The position numbers and the translations under genes were made by a program. From assembly GCF_026967935.1 (NCBI RefSeq), contig NZ_JAPVBL010000005.1, positions 320,994-384,993 on the forward strand: a DNA stretch of 64,000 bases, in the 5' to 3' direction. The stretch is from Modestobacter sp. VKM Ac-2982 (lineage in GTDB: Bacteria > Actinomycetota > Actinomycetes > Mycobacteriales > Geodermatophilaceae). Of this stretch, positions 25,530 through 34,057 are shown piece after piece (the first letter of the stretch is position 1; the number at the start of each line of letters is the position of its first letter). The notes below the pieces were generated by a model. That model worked only from the letters and a program-made list of their open reading frames with translations. It had not been told where the DNA came from and made no database searches.

Positions 25530-26513
25530 GTGCACACACGACGCCTCGGCCGCTCCGGCCTGACCATCTCCGAGATCGCCTACGGCAACTGGCTGACCCA
25601 CGGCAGCCAGGTCGAGGAGGACGCCGCCCACGCCTGTGTCCGGGCCGCCCTCGATGCGGGGATCACCACCTTCGACACCGCCGACGTCTACGCCGGCACG
25701 AAGGCCGAGTCGGTCCTGGGCCGGGCGCTGGCCGGCCAGCGCCGGGAGGGCCTGGAGATCTTCACGAAGGTCTACTGGCCCACCGGCCCGGGGGCCAACG
25801 ACCGCGGGCTGTCCCGCAAGCACATCGTCGAGAGCTGCAATGCGTCGCTGAAGCGGCTGCAGACCGACTACGTCGACCTGTACCAGGCGCACCGGTACGA
25901 CTCCTCGGTGCCGCTGGAGGAGACGATGACCGCCTTCGCCGACCTGGTGCGGCAGGGCAAGGTCCTCTACCTGGGCGTCTCGGAGTGGCGCGCCGAGGAG
26001 ATCGCCGCCGCTGCCGAGCTCGCTCGCGAGCTGAAGGTGCAGCTGATCAGCAACCAGCCCCAGTACTCGATGCTGTGGCGGGTCATCGAGGCGGAGGTGG
26101 TGCCCACCAGCGAGCAGGAGGGTCTCTCCCAGATCGTCTGGTCGCCGCTGGCCCAGGGCGTGCTCACCGGCAAGTACCTGCCCGGCCAGCAGCCACCGGC
26201 CGACAGCCGCGGCGGGCACGCCACCGTGGGCGGGTCGATGAAGGACTACCTGACCGACGACGTGCTCACCCGCGTCCAGCAGTTGCGGCCCATCGCCGAC
26301 GAGCTGGGCCTGTCGATGGCCCAGCTGGCGGTGGCCTGGGTCCTGCAGAACGGCAACGTGGCCGCGGCGATCATCGGCGCCAGCCGGCCCGAGCAGGTGC
26401 ACGACAACGTCAAGGCCGCCGGCGTCCAGCTGCCGCCGGAGGTCATGACCCGCATCGACGAGGCCCTGGGCGACGTGGTGGTCCGCGACCCCGCCAAGAC
26501 CTCGCGGGGCTGA
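25530..26513 (+). CDS. Aldo/keto reductase, Kv-beta-like
   Basis: 327 residues. NADPH-dependent reductase with a TIM-barrel fold. The catalytic tetrad is visible: Asp and Tyr in FDTADVYAG, Lys in FTKVYWP, His in YQAHRYD. The C-terminal cofactor block IIGASRPEQVHDNVKA is typical of the Kv-channel beta/YghZ-like subgroup. The GTG is 7 bases after TAGTGT (25517-25522), so the transcript is probably leaderless. Substrate unknown. It has no counterpart in the mycobacterial order I recall, so it is likely an insertion in this lineage. Confidence 0.92.
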   Translation: MHTRRLGRSGLTISEIAYGNWLTHGSQVEEDAAHACVRAALDAGITTFDTADVYAGTKAESVLGRALAGQRREGLEIFTKVYWPTGPGANDRGLSRKHIVESCNASLKRLQTDYVDLYQAHRYDSSVPLEETMTAFADLVRQGKVLYLGVSEWRAEEIAAAAELARELKVQLISNQPQYSMLWRVIEAEVVPTSEQEGLSQIVWSPLAQGVLTGKYLPGQQPPADSRGGHATVGGSMKDYLTDDVLTRVQQLRPIADELGLSMAQLAVAWVLQNGNVAAAIIGASRPEQVHDNVKAAGVQLPPEVMTRIDEALGDVVVRDPAKTSRG

Positions 26514-26557
26514 CGGAGCCCCCTCCCGAGCTCAGCACGGGGAGTGGGACGAGGACA

Positions 26558-26588
26558 CGGGGCGGACGTCGTTGCGGCGTCCGCCCCG
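26558..26588. terminator. Bidirectional terminator
   Basis: CGGGGCGGACG and its complement (11 bp) with a 9-base loop, between the convergent aldo/keto reductase gene and the 70-residue protein gene. Confidence 0.75.
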
Positions 26589-26590
26589 GT

Positions 26591-26803
26591 TCAGCTGGCC
26601 GCCAGGCCCATCGGGCCGTACACCCGCTCCCCGTCCTCCTGCAGCGTCACCGTGGCGACCCCGCGCTCCAGCAGGTCACGCCAGGCCTCCCCCAGCCAGG
26701 ACTCGGCGTCGCCCTGGTTGTCGCACTCGGGCACCTCCACCCCGAGCGCGGCAGGGTCGATCGGTGCACCCGAGGGGTCTTCCAGCTGCCAGGTCCAGCT
26801 CAT
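26591..26803 (-). CDS. Small conserved acidic protein, 70 residues
   Basis: The sequence starts MSWTWQLEDPSGAPI and contains SWLGEAWRDLLERGVATVTL and EDGERVYGPMGL; it is acidic, without cysteine motif or membrane segment except a single Cys. I recognise it as a conserved actinobacterial hypothetical of unknown function. A TAGCCT box (26810-26815) lies 6 bases before the ATG, consistent with leaderless transcription, and a shared terminator follows. Confidence 0.8.
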   Translation of the reverse strand: MSWTWQLEDPSGAPIDPAALGVEVPECDNQGDAESWLGEAWRDLLERGVATVTLQEDGERVYGPMGLAAS

Positions 26804-26892
26804 GGCGGCAGGCTAGCGATCCCGCGGCCTCGGGGCAGCCCCGAACAGAGCGACTCCGGGCCAACTGCTCCGGTGCACGCATTGGCGATCTT

Positions 26893-26918
26893 GGTTTACG
26901 CGGTAAGCACCCGGGCAT
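26893..26918 (+). promoter_or_regulatory. Candidate stress sigma factor (SigB/SigF-type) promoter
   Basis: GGTTT (26893-26897) and GGGCAT (26913-26918) are separated by 15 bases, matching the actinobacterial general-stress consensus GGTTT-N15-17-GGGTAT with one mismatch. It lies about 35 bases before the start of the holin-DUF3618-BrkB operon, an envelope-stress type gene set. Confidence 0.4.
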
Positions 26919-26958
26919 GGTGCAGGACACCACCCACGCCCGACACCGCGGAGGACGA

Positions 26959-27402
26959 ATGAGCCAGCTCACCATGAGCGCCGGCGCCAGCCGGGTGGAG
27001 ACACCTCCGCCCGCGCCCGAGAACGCATCCACCGGTCAGCTGATCGGTCAGCTGTCCGACCAGCTGACCACCCTGGTCCGGGACGAGATGCGCCTCGCCC
27101 AGGTCGAGGTCAGCGCCAAGGCGAAGAAGTTCGGCCTGGGCGCCGGCCTCTTCGGTGGTGCCGGCCTGTTCGGCTTCCTCGGGCTCCAGGTGCTCGTCGC
27201 CGCCGCAGTGCTGGCCCTCGCGCTCGCCCTCCCGGGCTGGCTGGCCGCCGTCGTCGTCGCCGTGGTGCTGTTCGTGGTCGCCGGCGTGCTGGCCCTCATC
27301 GGCAAGAAGGACGTCCAACAGGCAGCGCCGCCGGTGCCGACCGAGGCCATCTCGAGCATCAAGACCGACGTCGCCACCGTGAAGGAGAGTGCGTCCCGAT
27401 GA
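26959..27402 (+). CDS. Phage holin superfamily III (DUF1469) protein
   Basis: 147 residues; ATG with GGAGGA 3-8 bases upstream. An N-terminal amphipathic segment (LIGQLSDQLTTLVRDEMRLAQ) is followed by two membrane helices (LFGGAGLFGFLGLQVLVAAAV and WLAAVVVAVVLFVVAGVLALI), the Actinobacteria holin-like/DUF1469 pattern. Despite the name there is no phage context. It overlaps the DUF3618 gene by 4 bases (ATGA), and the pair recurs widely in actinobacteria, probably as an envelope-associated module. Confidence 0.88.
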   Translation: MSQLTMSAGASRVETPPPAPENASTGQLIGQLSDQLTTLVRDEMRLAQVEVSAKAKKFGLGAGLFGGAGLFGFLGLQVLVAAAVLALALALPGWLAAVVVAVVLFVVAGVLALIGKKDVQQAAPPVPTEAISSIKTDVATVKESASR

Positions 27403-28073
27403 CCGGACCCGACGAGACCCCCTCGGGGGGCAAGCCCGACCCCGATGCCATCCGCGCCGACATCGAGCAGACCCGGGAGCAGCTCGGCCGCACGGTCGAC
27501 GAGCTGAGCCACCGGCTCGACGTCCCGGCCCGGGCCCAGGAGCGCGTCGACCAGGCCAAGAGCTCGGCGCTGGAGAGCGCCAACCGGACCAAGGACACGG
27601 CGGTCGAGACCTACCGGGAGAACCCGCCCGCCGTCATCGGTGGCGGTGTGGCGGCCCTGACCGCGCTCGTCGGGCTGCTCGCCTGGCGACGGAAGCGCCG
27701 GCAGACCGCGGCCGAGCGCGCGGCGGCCAAGGAGGCCGCCCGGCGTCGCGCAGCCGCCCAGAAGGCGGCCGAGCGCGCCGGCAAGGAGCGGGCAGTCGCC
27801 CGGAAGAAGGCCGCGAAGCGGGCCGAGGCGCGCCGGAAGGCTGCGATCGCGAGCCTCAGCGCACGCAAGCGCAGCGCCACCAAGCAGCTCTCCACGGCGG
27901 AGCGGGCGGCCTCGAAGCAGCTGTCCGCCACACAGCAGGCCGCCGCTGCCCGGCTGCGGGCCGGCGAGCGCGTCGCGGTGAAGCGGGTCTCGGCGACCCA
28001 GCGGGCTGCCGGCCGGCGGCTGCCGCGCCGTCGCTCCGGGTGGCGGCGGACCTTGGCCGAGCTGAGCCGCTGA
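27399..28073 (+). CDS. DUF3618 membrane-anchored basic protein
   Basis: 224 residues. The DUF3618 signature is in the first 50 residues (DAIRADIEQTREQLGRTVDEL, with SHRLDVPAR following). One membrane helix (PPAVIGGGVAALTALVGLLAW) then leads to a long Lys/Arg/Ala-rich tail of about 130 residues with recurring SATKQLS, SKQLSATQ and KRVSATQ segments, likely an extended coil that could bind nucleic acid or anionic polymers. ATG overlaps the holin-like gene stop. Function unknown. Confidence 0.88.
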   Translation: MTGPDETPSGGKPDPDAIRADIEQTREQLGRTVDELSHRLDVPARAQERVDQAKSSALESANRTKDTAVETYRENPPAVIGGGVAALTALVGLLAWRRKRRQTAAERAAAKEAARRRAAAQKAAERAGKERAVARKKAAKRAEARRKAAIASLSARKRSATKQLSTAERAASKQLSATQQAAAARLRAGERVAVKRVSATQRAAGRRLPRRRSGWRRTLAELSR

Positions 28074-28079
28074 GCCGCC

Positions 28080-28107
28080 GGTGGGGTCCGGGCGACCGGG
28101 CCCCACC
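28080..28107 (+). other. Intercistronic hairpin with GCGA tetraloop
   Basis: 12-bp stem (GGTGGGGTCCGG with CCGGGCCCCACC, one G-T wobble) closed by GCGA, a GNRA-type tetraloop. It lies 6 bases after the DUF3618 stop and 37 before the BrkB start. It could be a terminator, a partial attenuator or a processing site that sets the ratio between the two products. Confidence 0.55.
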
Positions 28108-28144
28108 GTTCCACCTGCAGACCCGAGACAAGGGGATGAGACCG

Positions 28145-29302
28145 ATGGCCGACGACGGGCGGCAGGGCAGCGCCGTGGAGAACATCCGCGCGCGGGTCCA
28201 GGAGAAGGCCGAACGGCGGGCCGCACAGCGGGCCGCGGAGGCGCGTGTCGCCGGCAACGGCGAGGGCAGCGGCGCCTCGTCGTCGGCCGTCGTCCGCGGC
28301 GAGCGGCGCGAAGCCGCCCGGCCGGCCCCGGAGGTACCCGACTCCCAGGAGATGCCGGGCATCGACGCCGACCGCCCGACGGACATCCCGAAGCGCGGTT
28401 GGCTGCAGATCGTCAAGCGGTCCTGGGCGGAGAACAACGCCGACAACATGCCGATCATCGCCGGTGGGGTGGCCTTCTTCGCCTTCCTCTCGATCTTCCC
28501 GGCGCTGATCGCAACCATCTCCATCTACGGCCTGGTCGCCTCCCCCGAGCAGGTCACCCAGCAGATCGAGTCGCTGTCCGACCAGCTCCCGGAGAGCGCC
28601 CAGGACATCCTCACCGAGCAGCTGACCGACATCACCAGCAACGCCGGCGGCGCGCTCACCTTCGGGTTGATCGCCTCGGTGCTCGGCGCGCTGTGGACGG
28701 CGTCCGGCGGTGTCAACAACATGGTGAAGGCGGTGAACATCGCCTACGACGAGGTCGAGACCCGCAACTTCCTCAAGCTGCGCGCGCTCTCCCTGGTGCT
28801 CACCCTGGGCGCGATCGTCTTCATCCTCATCACCTTCGCCCTCATCGCCGTGGTCCCGGTGGTGCTGGACGTGCTCCCGCTGGGCGGTGTCGGCACGGTC
28901 CTGGCCCAGGTCCTGCGCTGGGTGCTCCTGCTGGCCGTGGTGGTCGGTTCCCTGGCGGTCCTCTACCGGGTCGCCCCGGACCGGGACGCGCCGAAGATCC
29001 GCTGGGTCAGCCTCGGCTCCCTGGTGGTCACCGTCATCTGGGCGGTCGTCAGCGTCGCCTTCAGCTTCTACGTGAACAACTTCGGTTCCTACAACGAGAC
29101 GTACGGCGCGATCGCCGGCGTCATCGTGTTGATGCTGTGGCTGTACCTGACCTGCTACCTGGTGCTGCTGGGCGCGGAGATCAACGCCGAGACCGAGCAC
29201 CAGACCGCGCGGGACACCACCCAGGGCGACCCGGAGCCGATGGGCAAGCGGGACGCCGTGGTCGCCGACGAGATGCCCGACCCGCCCGTGCCGGCCAAGT
29301 GA
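28145..29302 (+). CDS. YihY/BrkB-family membrane protein
   Basis: 385 residues. A hydrophilic N-terminal region of about 80 residues precedes the YihY core with six or so helices: NMPIIAGGVAFFAFLSIFPAL, the FGLIASVLGALWTASGGVNN block with the family-typical SxGGxxNM, and LMLWLYLTCYLVLLGAEINAE split as MLWLYLTCYLVLLG and AEINAE. Family function is not settled; it was once mis-assigned as RNase BN. The start ATG at 28145 was chosen because AAGGGG lies 9 bases upstream; an in-frame ATG at 28136 abuts that site. A hairpin separates it from DUF3618. Confidence 0.9.
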   Translation: MADDGRQGSAVENIRARVQEKAERRAAQRAAEARVAGNGEGSGASSSAVVRGERREAARPAPEVPDSQEMPGIDADRPTDIPKRGWLQIVKRSWAENNADNMPIIAGGVAFFAFLSIFPALIATISIYGLVASPEQVTQQIESLSDQLPESAQDILTEQLTDITSNAGGALTFGLIASVLGALWTASGGVNNMVKAVNIAYDEVETRNFLKLRALSLVLTLGAIVFILITFALIAVVPVVLDVLPLGGVGTVLAQVLRWVLLLAVVVGSLAVLYRVAPDRDAPKIRWVSLGSLVVTVIWAVVSVAFSFYVNNFGSYNETYGAIAGVIVLMLWLYLTCYLVLLGAEINAETEHQTARDTTQGDPEPMGKRDAVVADEMPDPPVPAK

Positions 29303-29318
29303 CGGGCCGGGCAGCGCC

Positions 29319-30437
29319 TCAGCGGACGTGCGAGGGGACGAAGGGCGGACGGCGGACGACGACCGCCTGAGGCCGCCCCCGCACGTCGACGGCGACCTCG
29401 ACCCCCTCGGCGACGCCGGCGGACCTGTCCAGCAGCGCGAGCGCGATCCCGGTCCGCAGGGTCGGGGAGAACGTGCCGCTGGTGACCTCCCCGATCCGCG
29501 AGCCGTCGGCGCCGAGGACGAGCATCCCCGGCCGCGGGATGCCCCGTCCGGGCGCCTGCAGGCCCCACAGCTGACGGACCGGCCCGGCCGCCTTCTCCGC
29601 CAGCAGCGCCTCGCGCCCCCAGAAGGCGCTCTTGCCCCAGCCCACGGCCCAACCCGACCGCGCCTGGTTGGGCGTGATGTCCCGCGACAGCTCGTGGCCG
29701 TGCAGCGGGTAGCCCATCTCGGTGCGCAGGGTGTCCCGGGCGCCGAGACCGCACGGCCGGATCTGCTCGGGCGCGCCGGCGGCCAGCAGCGCATCCCAGA
29801 GCTGGGCGGCACGGTCAGCGGCGACGAGCAGCTCGTAGCCGTGCTCGCCGGTGTAGCCGGTGCGACAGACGGTGACCTCGTCCCCGCCGGAGCCGGGCGT
29901 CTCCGCGAAGGACATGTAGGACAGCCCGCCGGGCAGGCCGACCGCCGCCAGCACCTCGGGTGAACGCGGACCTTGCAGCGCGAGGACGGCGACCTCGGTG
30001 TGCCGGTCGGTGACGGTGACACCCGCCGGCGCCTCGGCCGAGAGCCGGGCCAGCACGTCGGCGGCGTTGGCGGCGTTCGGCACGAGCAGGACGTCGTCCG
30101 GGCCGTGCAGGTAGGCGATCAGGTCGTCGACCACTCCCCCGGCCTGCGGCTCACCGTCGGGCAGACAGCACAGCGTGTACTGGGCCTGACCGGGCCCGAT
30201 CTTCCCCAGGTCGTTGGTCAGGCAGGCGTTCACGAACTCGGCGGCCCCCGGGCCACGCACCGTGCCGGTGCCCAGGTGCGAGACGTCGAAGAGCCCGACC
30301 CCCTCCCGGACGGCGGTGTGCTCGGCCAGCACGCCACCACCGGAGTACTCGATCGGCATGGACCAGCCACCGAAGTCGGCGAACTTCGCGCCGGCGGCGA
30401 CGTGGCGATCGTGCAGCGGGGAGGTCAGGGGGCTCAC
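29319..30437 (-). CDS. gcvT: Glycine cleavage system T protein (aminomethyltransferase)
   Basis: 372 residues. It moves the methylene carbon from the aminomethyl-lipoyl H protein to tetrahydrofolate, releasing ammonia. Family blocks: [22 protein letters not shown] near the start, LFDVSHLG, the [15 protein letters not shown] folate-binding region, [14 protein letters not shown], and the C-terminal [12 protein letters not shown]. The GTG at 30437 was chosen over a GTG nine bases upstream because TAGCGT (30445-30450) lies exactly 7 bases before it and overlaps the upstream codon. gcvH and gcvP are not in the window. Confidence 0.95.
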   Translation of the reverse strand: MSPLTSPLHDRHVAAGAKFADFGGWSMPIEYSGGGVLAEHTAVREGVGLFDVSHLGTGTVRGPGAAEFVNACLTNDLGKIGPGQAQYTLCCLPDGEPQAGGVVDDLIAYLHGPDDVLLVPNAANAADVLARLSAEAPAGVTVTDRHTEVAVLALQGPRSPEVLAAVGLPGGLSYMSFAETPGSGGDEVTVCRTGYTGEHGYELLVAADRAAQLWDALLAAGAPEQIRPCGLGARDTLRTEMGYPLHGHELSRDITPNQARSGWAVGWGKSAFWGREALLAEKAAGPVRQLWGLQAPGRGIPRPGMLVLGADGSRIGEVTSGTFSPTLRTGIALALLDRSAGVAEGVEVAVDVRGRPQAVVVRRPPFVPSHVR

Positions 30438-30506
30438 CGTCAGCACGCTAGTGGTCGGCGACCTGCCGGTCGTACGCCGTCCTCACCACCTCCTTACGAT
30501 CGTCGG

Positions 30507-32021
30507 GTGCCGCCTACCATCTCCGCCACCGACCGCCCGCTCGAGAAGCTGACCGCCGACGCCGTCGTCGTCGGGGTCGGCAAGGGACCCGCCGGCCTGG
30601 TGTCCACGCCCGGTGCCGACGCGGTCGACCGGCTCCTCGGCGGCCGGCTCCTCGCCGCGCTGGCCGATCTCGGCGCCCGGGGGGCCGAGGACGAGGTCAC
30701 CAAGCTGCCCACCTTCGGCCAGGGTCCCTTCCCGGTCGTGGCCGTGGCCGGGCTGGGCGCCCCGCAGGCCGACGGCTCGTACTCTGCCGAGGCGGTCCGC
30801 CGGGCCGCCGGTGCCGCGAGCCGCGCGCTGACCGGCCGCAGCTCACTGGTCAGCCTGCTGGCCGCCGTGGGCGGCGCACCGGACGCCGACCGGCTTCACG
30901 CCGTCGGCGAGGGGTCGCTGCTCGGGGCGTACGAGTACACCGCCTACAAGTCCGACCTCCCCGCGGACCGCCCCTCCCCGCCGTCCTCGGTGGAGCTCGT
31001 CGTCCCCGACGCCGGCGCCGCCAAGGCGCCGCTGGCCCGGGTGCGGGCGGTCGCCGACGCCGTCGCCCTGGTCCGCGACCTGGTCAACGCCCCGCCGAAC
31101 GACCTGTACCCGGCCGAGTTGGCCGCCCGCGGTGCCGCGGCCGGCAAGAAGGCGGGGCTGTCGGTCGAGGTGCTCGACGAGAAGGCCCTGGCCGCGGGCG
31201 GGTACGGCGGCATCCTCGCCGTCGGCGGCGGCTCGAGCCGCGGGCCGCGGCTGCTGCGCCTGGAGTACAAGGGCAAGAAGGCCAGGACGAGCGTCGCGCT
31301 GGTCGGCAAGGGCATCACCTTCGACTCCGGCGGCATCTCGATCAAGCCCGCCGCGAAGATGGAGGACATGAAGAGCGACATGGCCGGTGCCGCGGCCGTG
31401 ATCGCCACCATCTGCCTGGTCGCCGAGCTCGGCCTCCCCGTCGACGTGACCGCGACCGTGCCGATCGCCGAGAACATGCCCAGCGGCACCGCCTACCGCC
31501 CGGCCGACGTGGTGACGTTCCGCAACGGCAAGAAGGCGGAGATCACGAACACCGACGCCGAGGGCCGGGTCGTGCTCGCCGACGCCATCTGCCGGGCCGT
31601 CGAGGACTCCCCCGCCCACCTGCTGGAGACCTCGACCCTGACCGGCGCGCAGCTGGTCGCGCTGGGCACCCGCACCGCCGGCGTGATGGGCAGCGACGAC
31701 CTGCGGGACGCCGTGGTCGCGGCCAGCCGGCGCAGCGGGGAGCCGATGTGGGCGATGCCGCTGCCGCCGGAGCTGCGCCGGGGGCTGGACTCCCCGATCG
31801 CCGACATGGTCAACGCGAACGCCGACCGGATGGGCGGGATGCTCGTGGGCGGGCACTTCCTGTCCGAGTTCGTGCCCGCCGGCCTGCCCTGGGCGCACAT
31901 CGACGTGGCCGGCCCGGCCTACAACACCGGGGCGCCCTGGGGCTACACGCCCAAGGGCGGCACCGGTGTCCCGGTCCGCACCCTGCTCGCGACGATCGAG
32001 GGCCTGATCGCGGCCCAGTGA
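30507..32021 (+). CDS. pepA: Leucyl aminopeptidase (M17)
   Basis: 504 residues. Cytosolic hexameric aminopeptidase using two metal ions. The metal and substrate blocks are intact: GKGITFDSGGISIKPAAKM, the signature NTDAEGRVVLADA, and LLETSTLTGAQLVALG. The N-terminal macro-like domain is less conserved, as expected. GTG start is 6 bases after TACGAT (30495-30500); its promoter is divergent from that of gcvT, with about 45 bases between the two -10 boxes, so the two may share control. Equivalent position to mycobacterial pepB (recalled). Confidence 0.95.
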   Translation: MPPTISATDRPLEKLTADAVVVGVGKGPAGLVSTPGADAVDRLLGGRLLAALADLGARGAEDEVTKLPTFGQGPFPVVAVAGLGAPQADGSYSAEAVRRAAGAASRALTGRSSLVSLLAAVGGAPDADRLHAVGEGSLLGAYEYTAYKSDLPADRPSPPSSVELVVPDAGAAKAPLARVRAVADAVALVRDLVNAPPNDLYPAELAARGAAAGKKAGLSVEVLDEKALAAGGYGGILAVGGGSSRGPRLLRLEYKGKKARTSVALVGKGITFDSGGISIKPAAKMEDMKSDMAGAAAVIATICLVAELGLPVDVTATVPIAENMPSGTAYRPADVVTFRNGKKAEITNTDAEGRVVLADAICRAVEDSPAHLLETSTLTGAQLVALGTRTAGVMGSDDLRDAVVAASRRSGEPMWAMPLPPELRRGLDSPIADMVNANADRMGGMLVGGHFLSEFVPAGLPWAHIDVAGPAYNTGAPWGYTPKGGTGVPVRTLLATIEGLIAAQ

Positions 32022-32028
32022 GCTGACG

Positions 32029-32057
32029 GCCCCCTGCCCCTGACGAGGCGGGGGGCC
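32029..32057. terminator. Bidirectional terminator-like hairpin
   Basis: GGCCCCC pairs with GGGGGCC across about 15 bases between the convergent pepA and small hypothetical genes. Confidence 0.45.
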
Positions 32058-32063
32058 CAGCCG

Positions 32064-32426
32064 CTACAGCTTGTCGTCCGCCTTCTGGCGGGCGCTCCAG
32101 TCGCGCATCCGCTGCGGGTAGCCGGTGATCTGTGCGTCGTAGACCGGGACGGTGAGGTCCCGGGACAGCTTCCGGGCGGTCTCCGGGCCGTCGATCCGCC
32201 GCCGCGTCCACTCCCCGTCGGCAGCGACCAGCAGGATCGTCGTCTCGGTCACCGCGGTGCGGGGCTCGACGTACCCCTCGACGCCCCGCCGGGTGGCGAC
32301 GAACTGCTCCAGGTGGCTCAGGTCCGCCGACCCCGACGCGCGGTCGAGCGTGCCGCGCCGGCCACGGCCCTTCCCTGCGGCCCCGCTGCTCCCGCGGCGG
32401 CCACGCAGCCGGTCGATCAGCCCCAT
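32064..32426 (-). CDS. Conserved hypothetical protein opposite lpdA
   Basis: 120 residues. A basic N-terminus (MGLIDRLRGRRGSSG) is followed by a compact alpha/beta domain: LSHLEQFVATRRGVEGYVEP, TETTILLVAADGEWTRRRI, ETARKLSRDLTVPVYDAQITG and PQRMRDWSARQKAD. Found in many actinobacteria between pepA and lpdA; function unknown, and I see no catalytic motif. ATG supported by GGAG 7 bases upstream. Confidence 0.82.
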   Translation of the reverse strand: MGLIDRLRGRRGSSGAAGKGRGRRGTLDRASGSADLSHLEQFVATRRGVEGYVEPRTAVTETTILLVAADGEWTRRRIDGPETARKLSRDLTVPVYDAQITGYPQRMRDWSARQKADDKL

Positions 32427-32585
32427 CGCACTGCTCCAGTCCTCGCCGGTCGCGGGCTGCTCCGCGACGCACTCGGGGAGTGCAACGGAGCATCCGAACG
32501 CGTCGTTCCCGGGAGTGGCAGGATGAGCACGCGCAGGATCGCCGTGCCCGGAGGACTCCGGGCCACCCAGCACTGAGGAGCAGCC

Positions 32586-33968
32586 GTGAGCGCACCGACC
32601 ACCCCCGCTGACCTGGTCATCCTCGGTGGTGGCTCGGGTGGCTACGCCGCCGCACTGCGTGCGGCCGAGCTGGGCATGTCCGTCGTCCTGATCGAGCGCG
32701 ACAAGGTCGGCGGCACCTGCCTGCACCGCGGCTGCATCCCCACCAAGGCCCTGCTGCACACCGCCGAGGTCGCCGACAACGCCCGCGAGGGCGAGCAGTT
32801 CGGCGTCAAGTCGACGCTCTCGGGCATCGACATGGACGGGGTGAACGCCTACAAGGACGGCGTCATCTCCAAGAACCACAAGGGCCTGCAGGGCCTGATC
32901 AAGAGCCGCGGGATCAACTACGTCACCGGCGAGGGCAAGCTCGTCTCCCCCACCGCCGTCCAGGTCGGCGACCAGACGTTCGAGGGCAAGCACGTCCTGC
33001 TCGCGACCGGCTCCTACGCCCGCTCGCTGCCGGGCATCGAGATCGACGGCACCAAGGTCATCACCAGCGACCACGCGCTGAAGCTGGACCGCGTGCCGGC
33101 GTCGGCGATCGTCCTCGGTGGCGGGGTCATCGGCTGTGAGTTCGCCAGCGCGTGGAAGTCCTTCGGCGTCGACGTGACCATCGTCGAGGGCCTGCCCCAC
33201 CTGGTCCCGCTGGAGGACGAGTCGTCCTCCAAGCTGCTGGAGCGTGCGTTCCGCCGCCGCAAGATCGACTTCTCCCTGGGCAGCCGGGTCGCCAGCGTGC
33301 AGACCACCGCCGACGGCGTGAAGGTCGCCCTGGAGAACGGCAAGGAGTACGAGGCCGAGCTGGTGCTCGTCGCCGTCGGCCGCGGCCCGGTCAGCCAGGG
33401 CCTGGGCTACGAGGAGGCCGGGGTCGCCATGGACCGCGGCTACGTCCTCGTCGACGAGTACTGCCAGACGAACGTGCCCACCATCTCCGCCGTCGGTGAC
33501 CTGATCCCGACCCTGCAGCTGGCGCACGTCGGCTTCGGCGAGGGGATCCTCGTCGCCGAGCGGCTCGCCGGACTGCCGGTCGTGCCGATCGACTACGCGG
33601 GCGTCCCGCGGGTCACCTACTCCGAGCCCGAGGTCGCCTCCGTCGGCCTGACCGAGGCCCAGGCCAAGGAGAAGCACGGCGAGATCGAGGTCGCCACCTA
33701 CGACCTGGCCGGCAACGGCCGGGCCGCGATCCTGAAGACGGCCGGTGCGGTCAAGCTGATCCGCGTCGCCGGCAACGGGCCGGTGGTCGGCGTGCACATG
33801 GTCGGCAGCCGGGTCGGCGACATGATCGCCGAGGCCCAGCTGGTCTACAACTGGGAGGCGCTCCCGGAGGAGGTGGCCCAGCTGATCCACCCGCACCCGA
33901 CGCTGAGCGAGGCCCTCGGCGAGGCGGCGCTGGTCCTGGCCGGCAAGCCACTGCACGCGCACGACTGA
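32586..33968 (+). CDS. lpdA: Dihydrolipoyl dehydrogenase (E3)
   Basis: 460 residues. FAD enzyme that reoxidises the dihydrolipoyl groups of 2-oxoacid dehydrogenases with NAD. FAD-binding LVILGGGSGGYAAALRAAELG near the start, redox-active disulfide in GGTCLHRGCIPTKAL, NAD-binding IVLGGGVIGCEFASAWKSFG, FAD-contacting SAVGDLIPTLQLAH, and the C-terminal HPHPTLSEALGEAAL with the catalytic His-Glu pair are all present. GTG start with GAGGAG 5 bases upstream. It precedes sucB by 89 bases and is probably co-transcribed with it. Confidence 0.95.
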   Translation: MSAPTTPADLVILGGGSGGYAAALRAAELGMSVVLIERDKVGGTCLHRGCIPTKALLHTAEVADNAREGEQFGVKSTLSGIDMDGVNAYKDGVISKNHKGLQGLIKSRGINYVTGEGKLVSPTAVQVGDQTFEGKHVLLATGSYARSLPGIEIDGTKVITSDHALKLDRVPASAIVLGGGVIGCEFASAWKSFGVDVTIVEGLPHLVPLEDESSSKLLERAFRRRKIDFSLGSRVASVQTTADGVKVALENGKEYEAELVLVAVGRGPVSQGLGYEEAGVAMDRGYVLVDEYCQTNVPTISAVGDLIPTLQLAHVGFGEGILVAERLAGLPVVPIDYAGVPRVTYSEPEVASVGLTEAQAKEKHGEIEVATYDLAGNGRAAILKTAGAVKLIRVAGNGPVVGVHMVGSRVGDMIAEAQLVYNWEALPEEVAQLIHPHPTLSEALGEAALVLAGKPLHAHD

Positions 33969-34057
33969 CACCACCTGCTCAGCACCACCGGTTGAACCGC
34001 ACCACCCGAACAGCACCCGCTCAGCACCACCCCACGACCTGAGGAGACCTGCCTTCG

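Noticed and set aside
26959-27402. Prophage remnant, because of the holin-family name
   Set aside because: No phage gene nearby; this holin-like family is chromosomal and typically paired with DUF3618.
33977-34031. Repeated GCTCAGCACCACC in the lpdA-sucB gap as binding sites
   Set aside because: Only two copies in a short spacer with no symmetry; too little to call.
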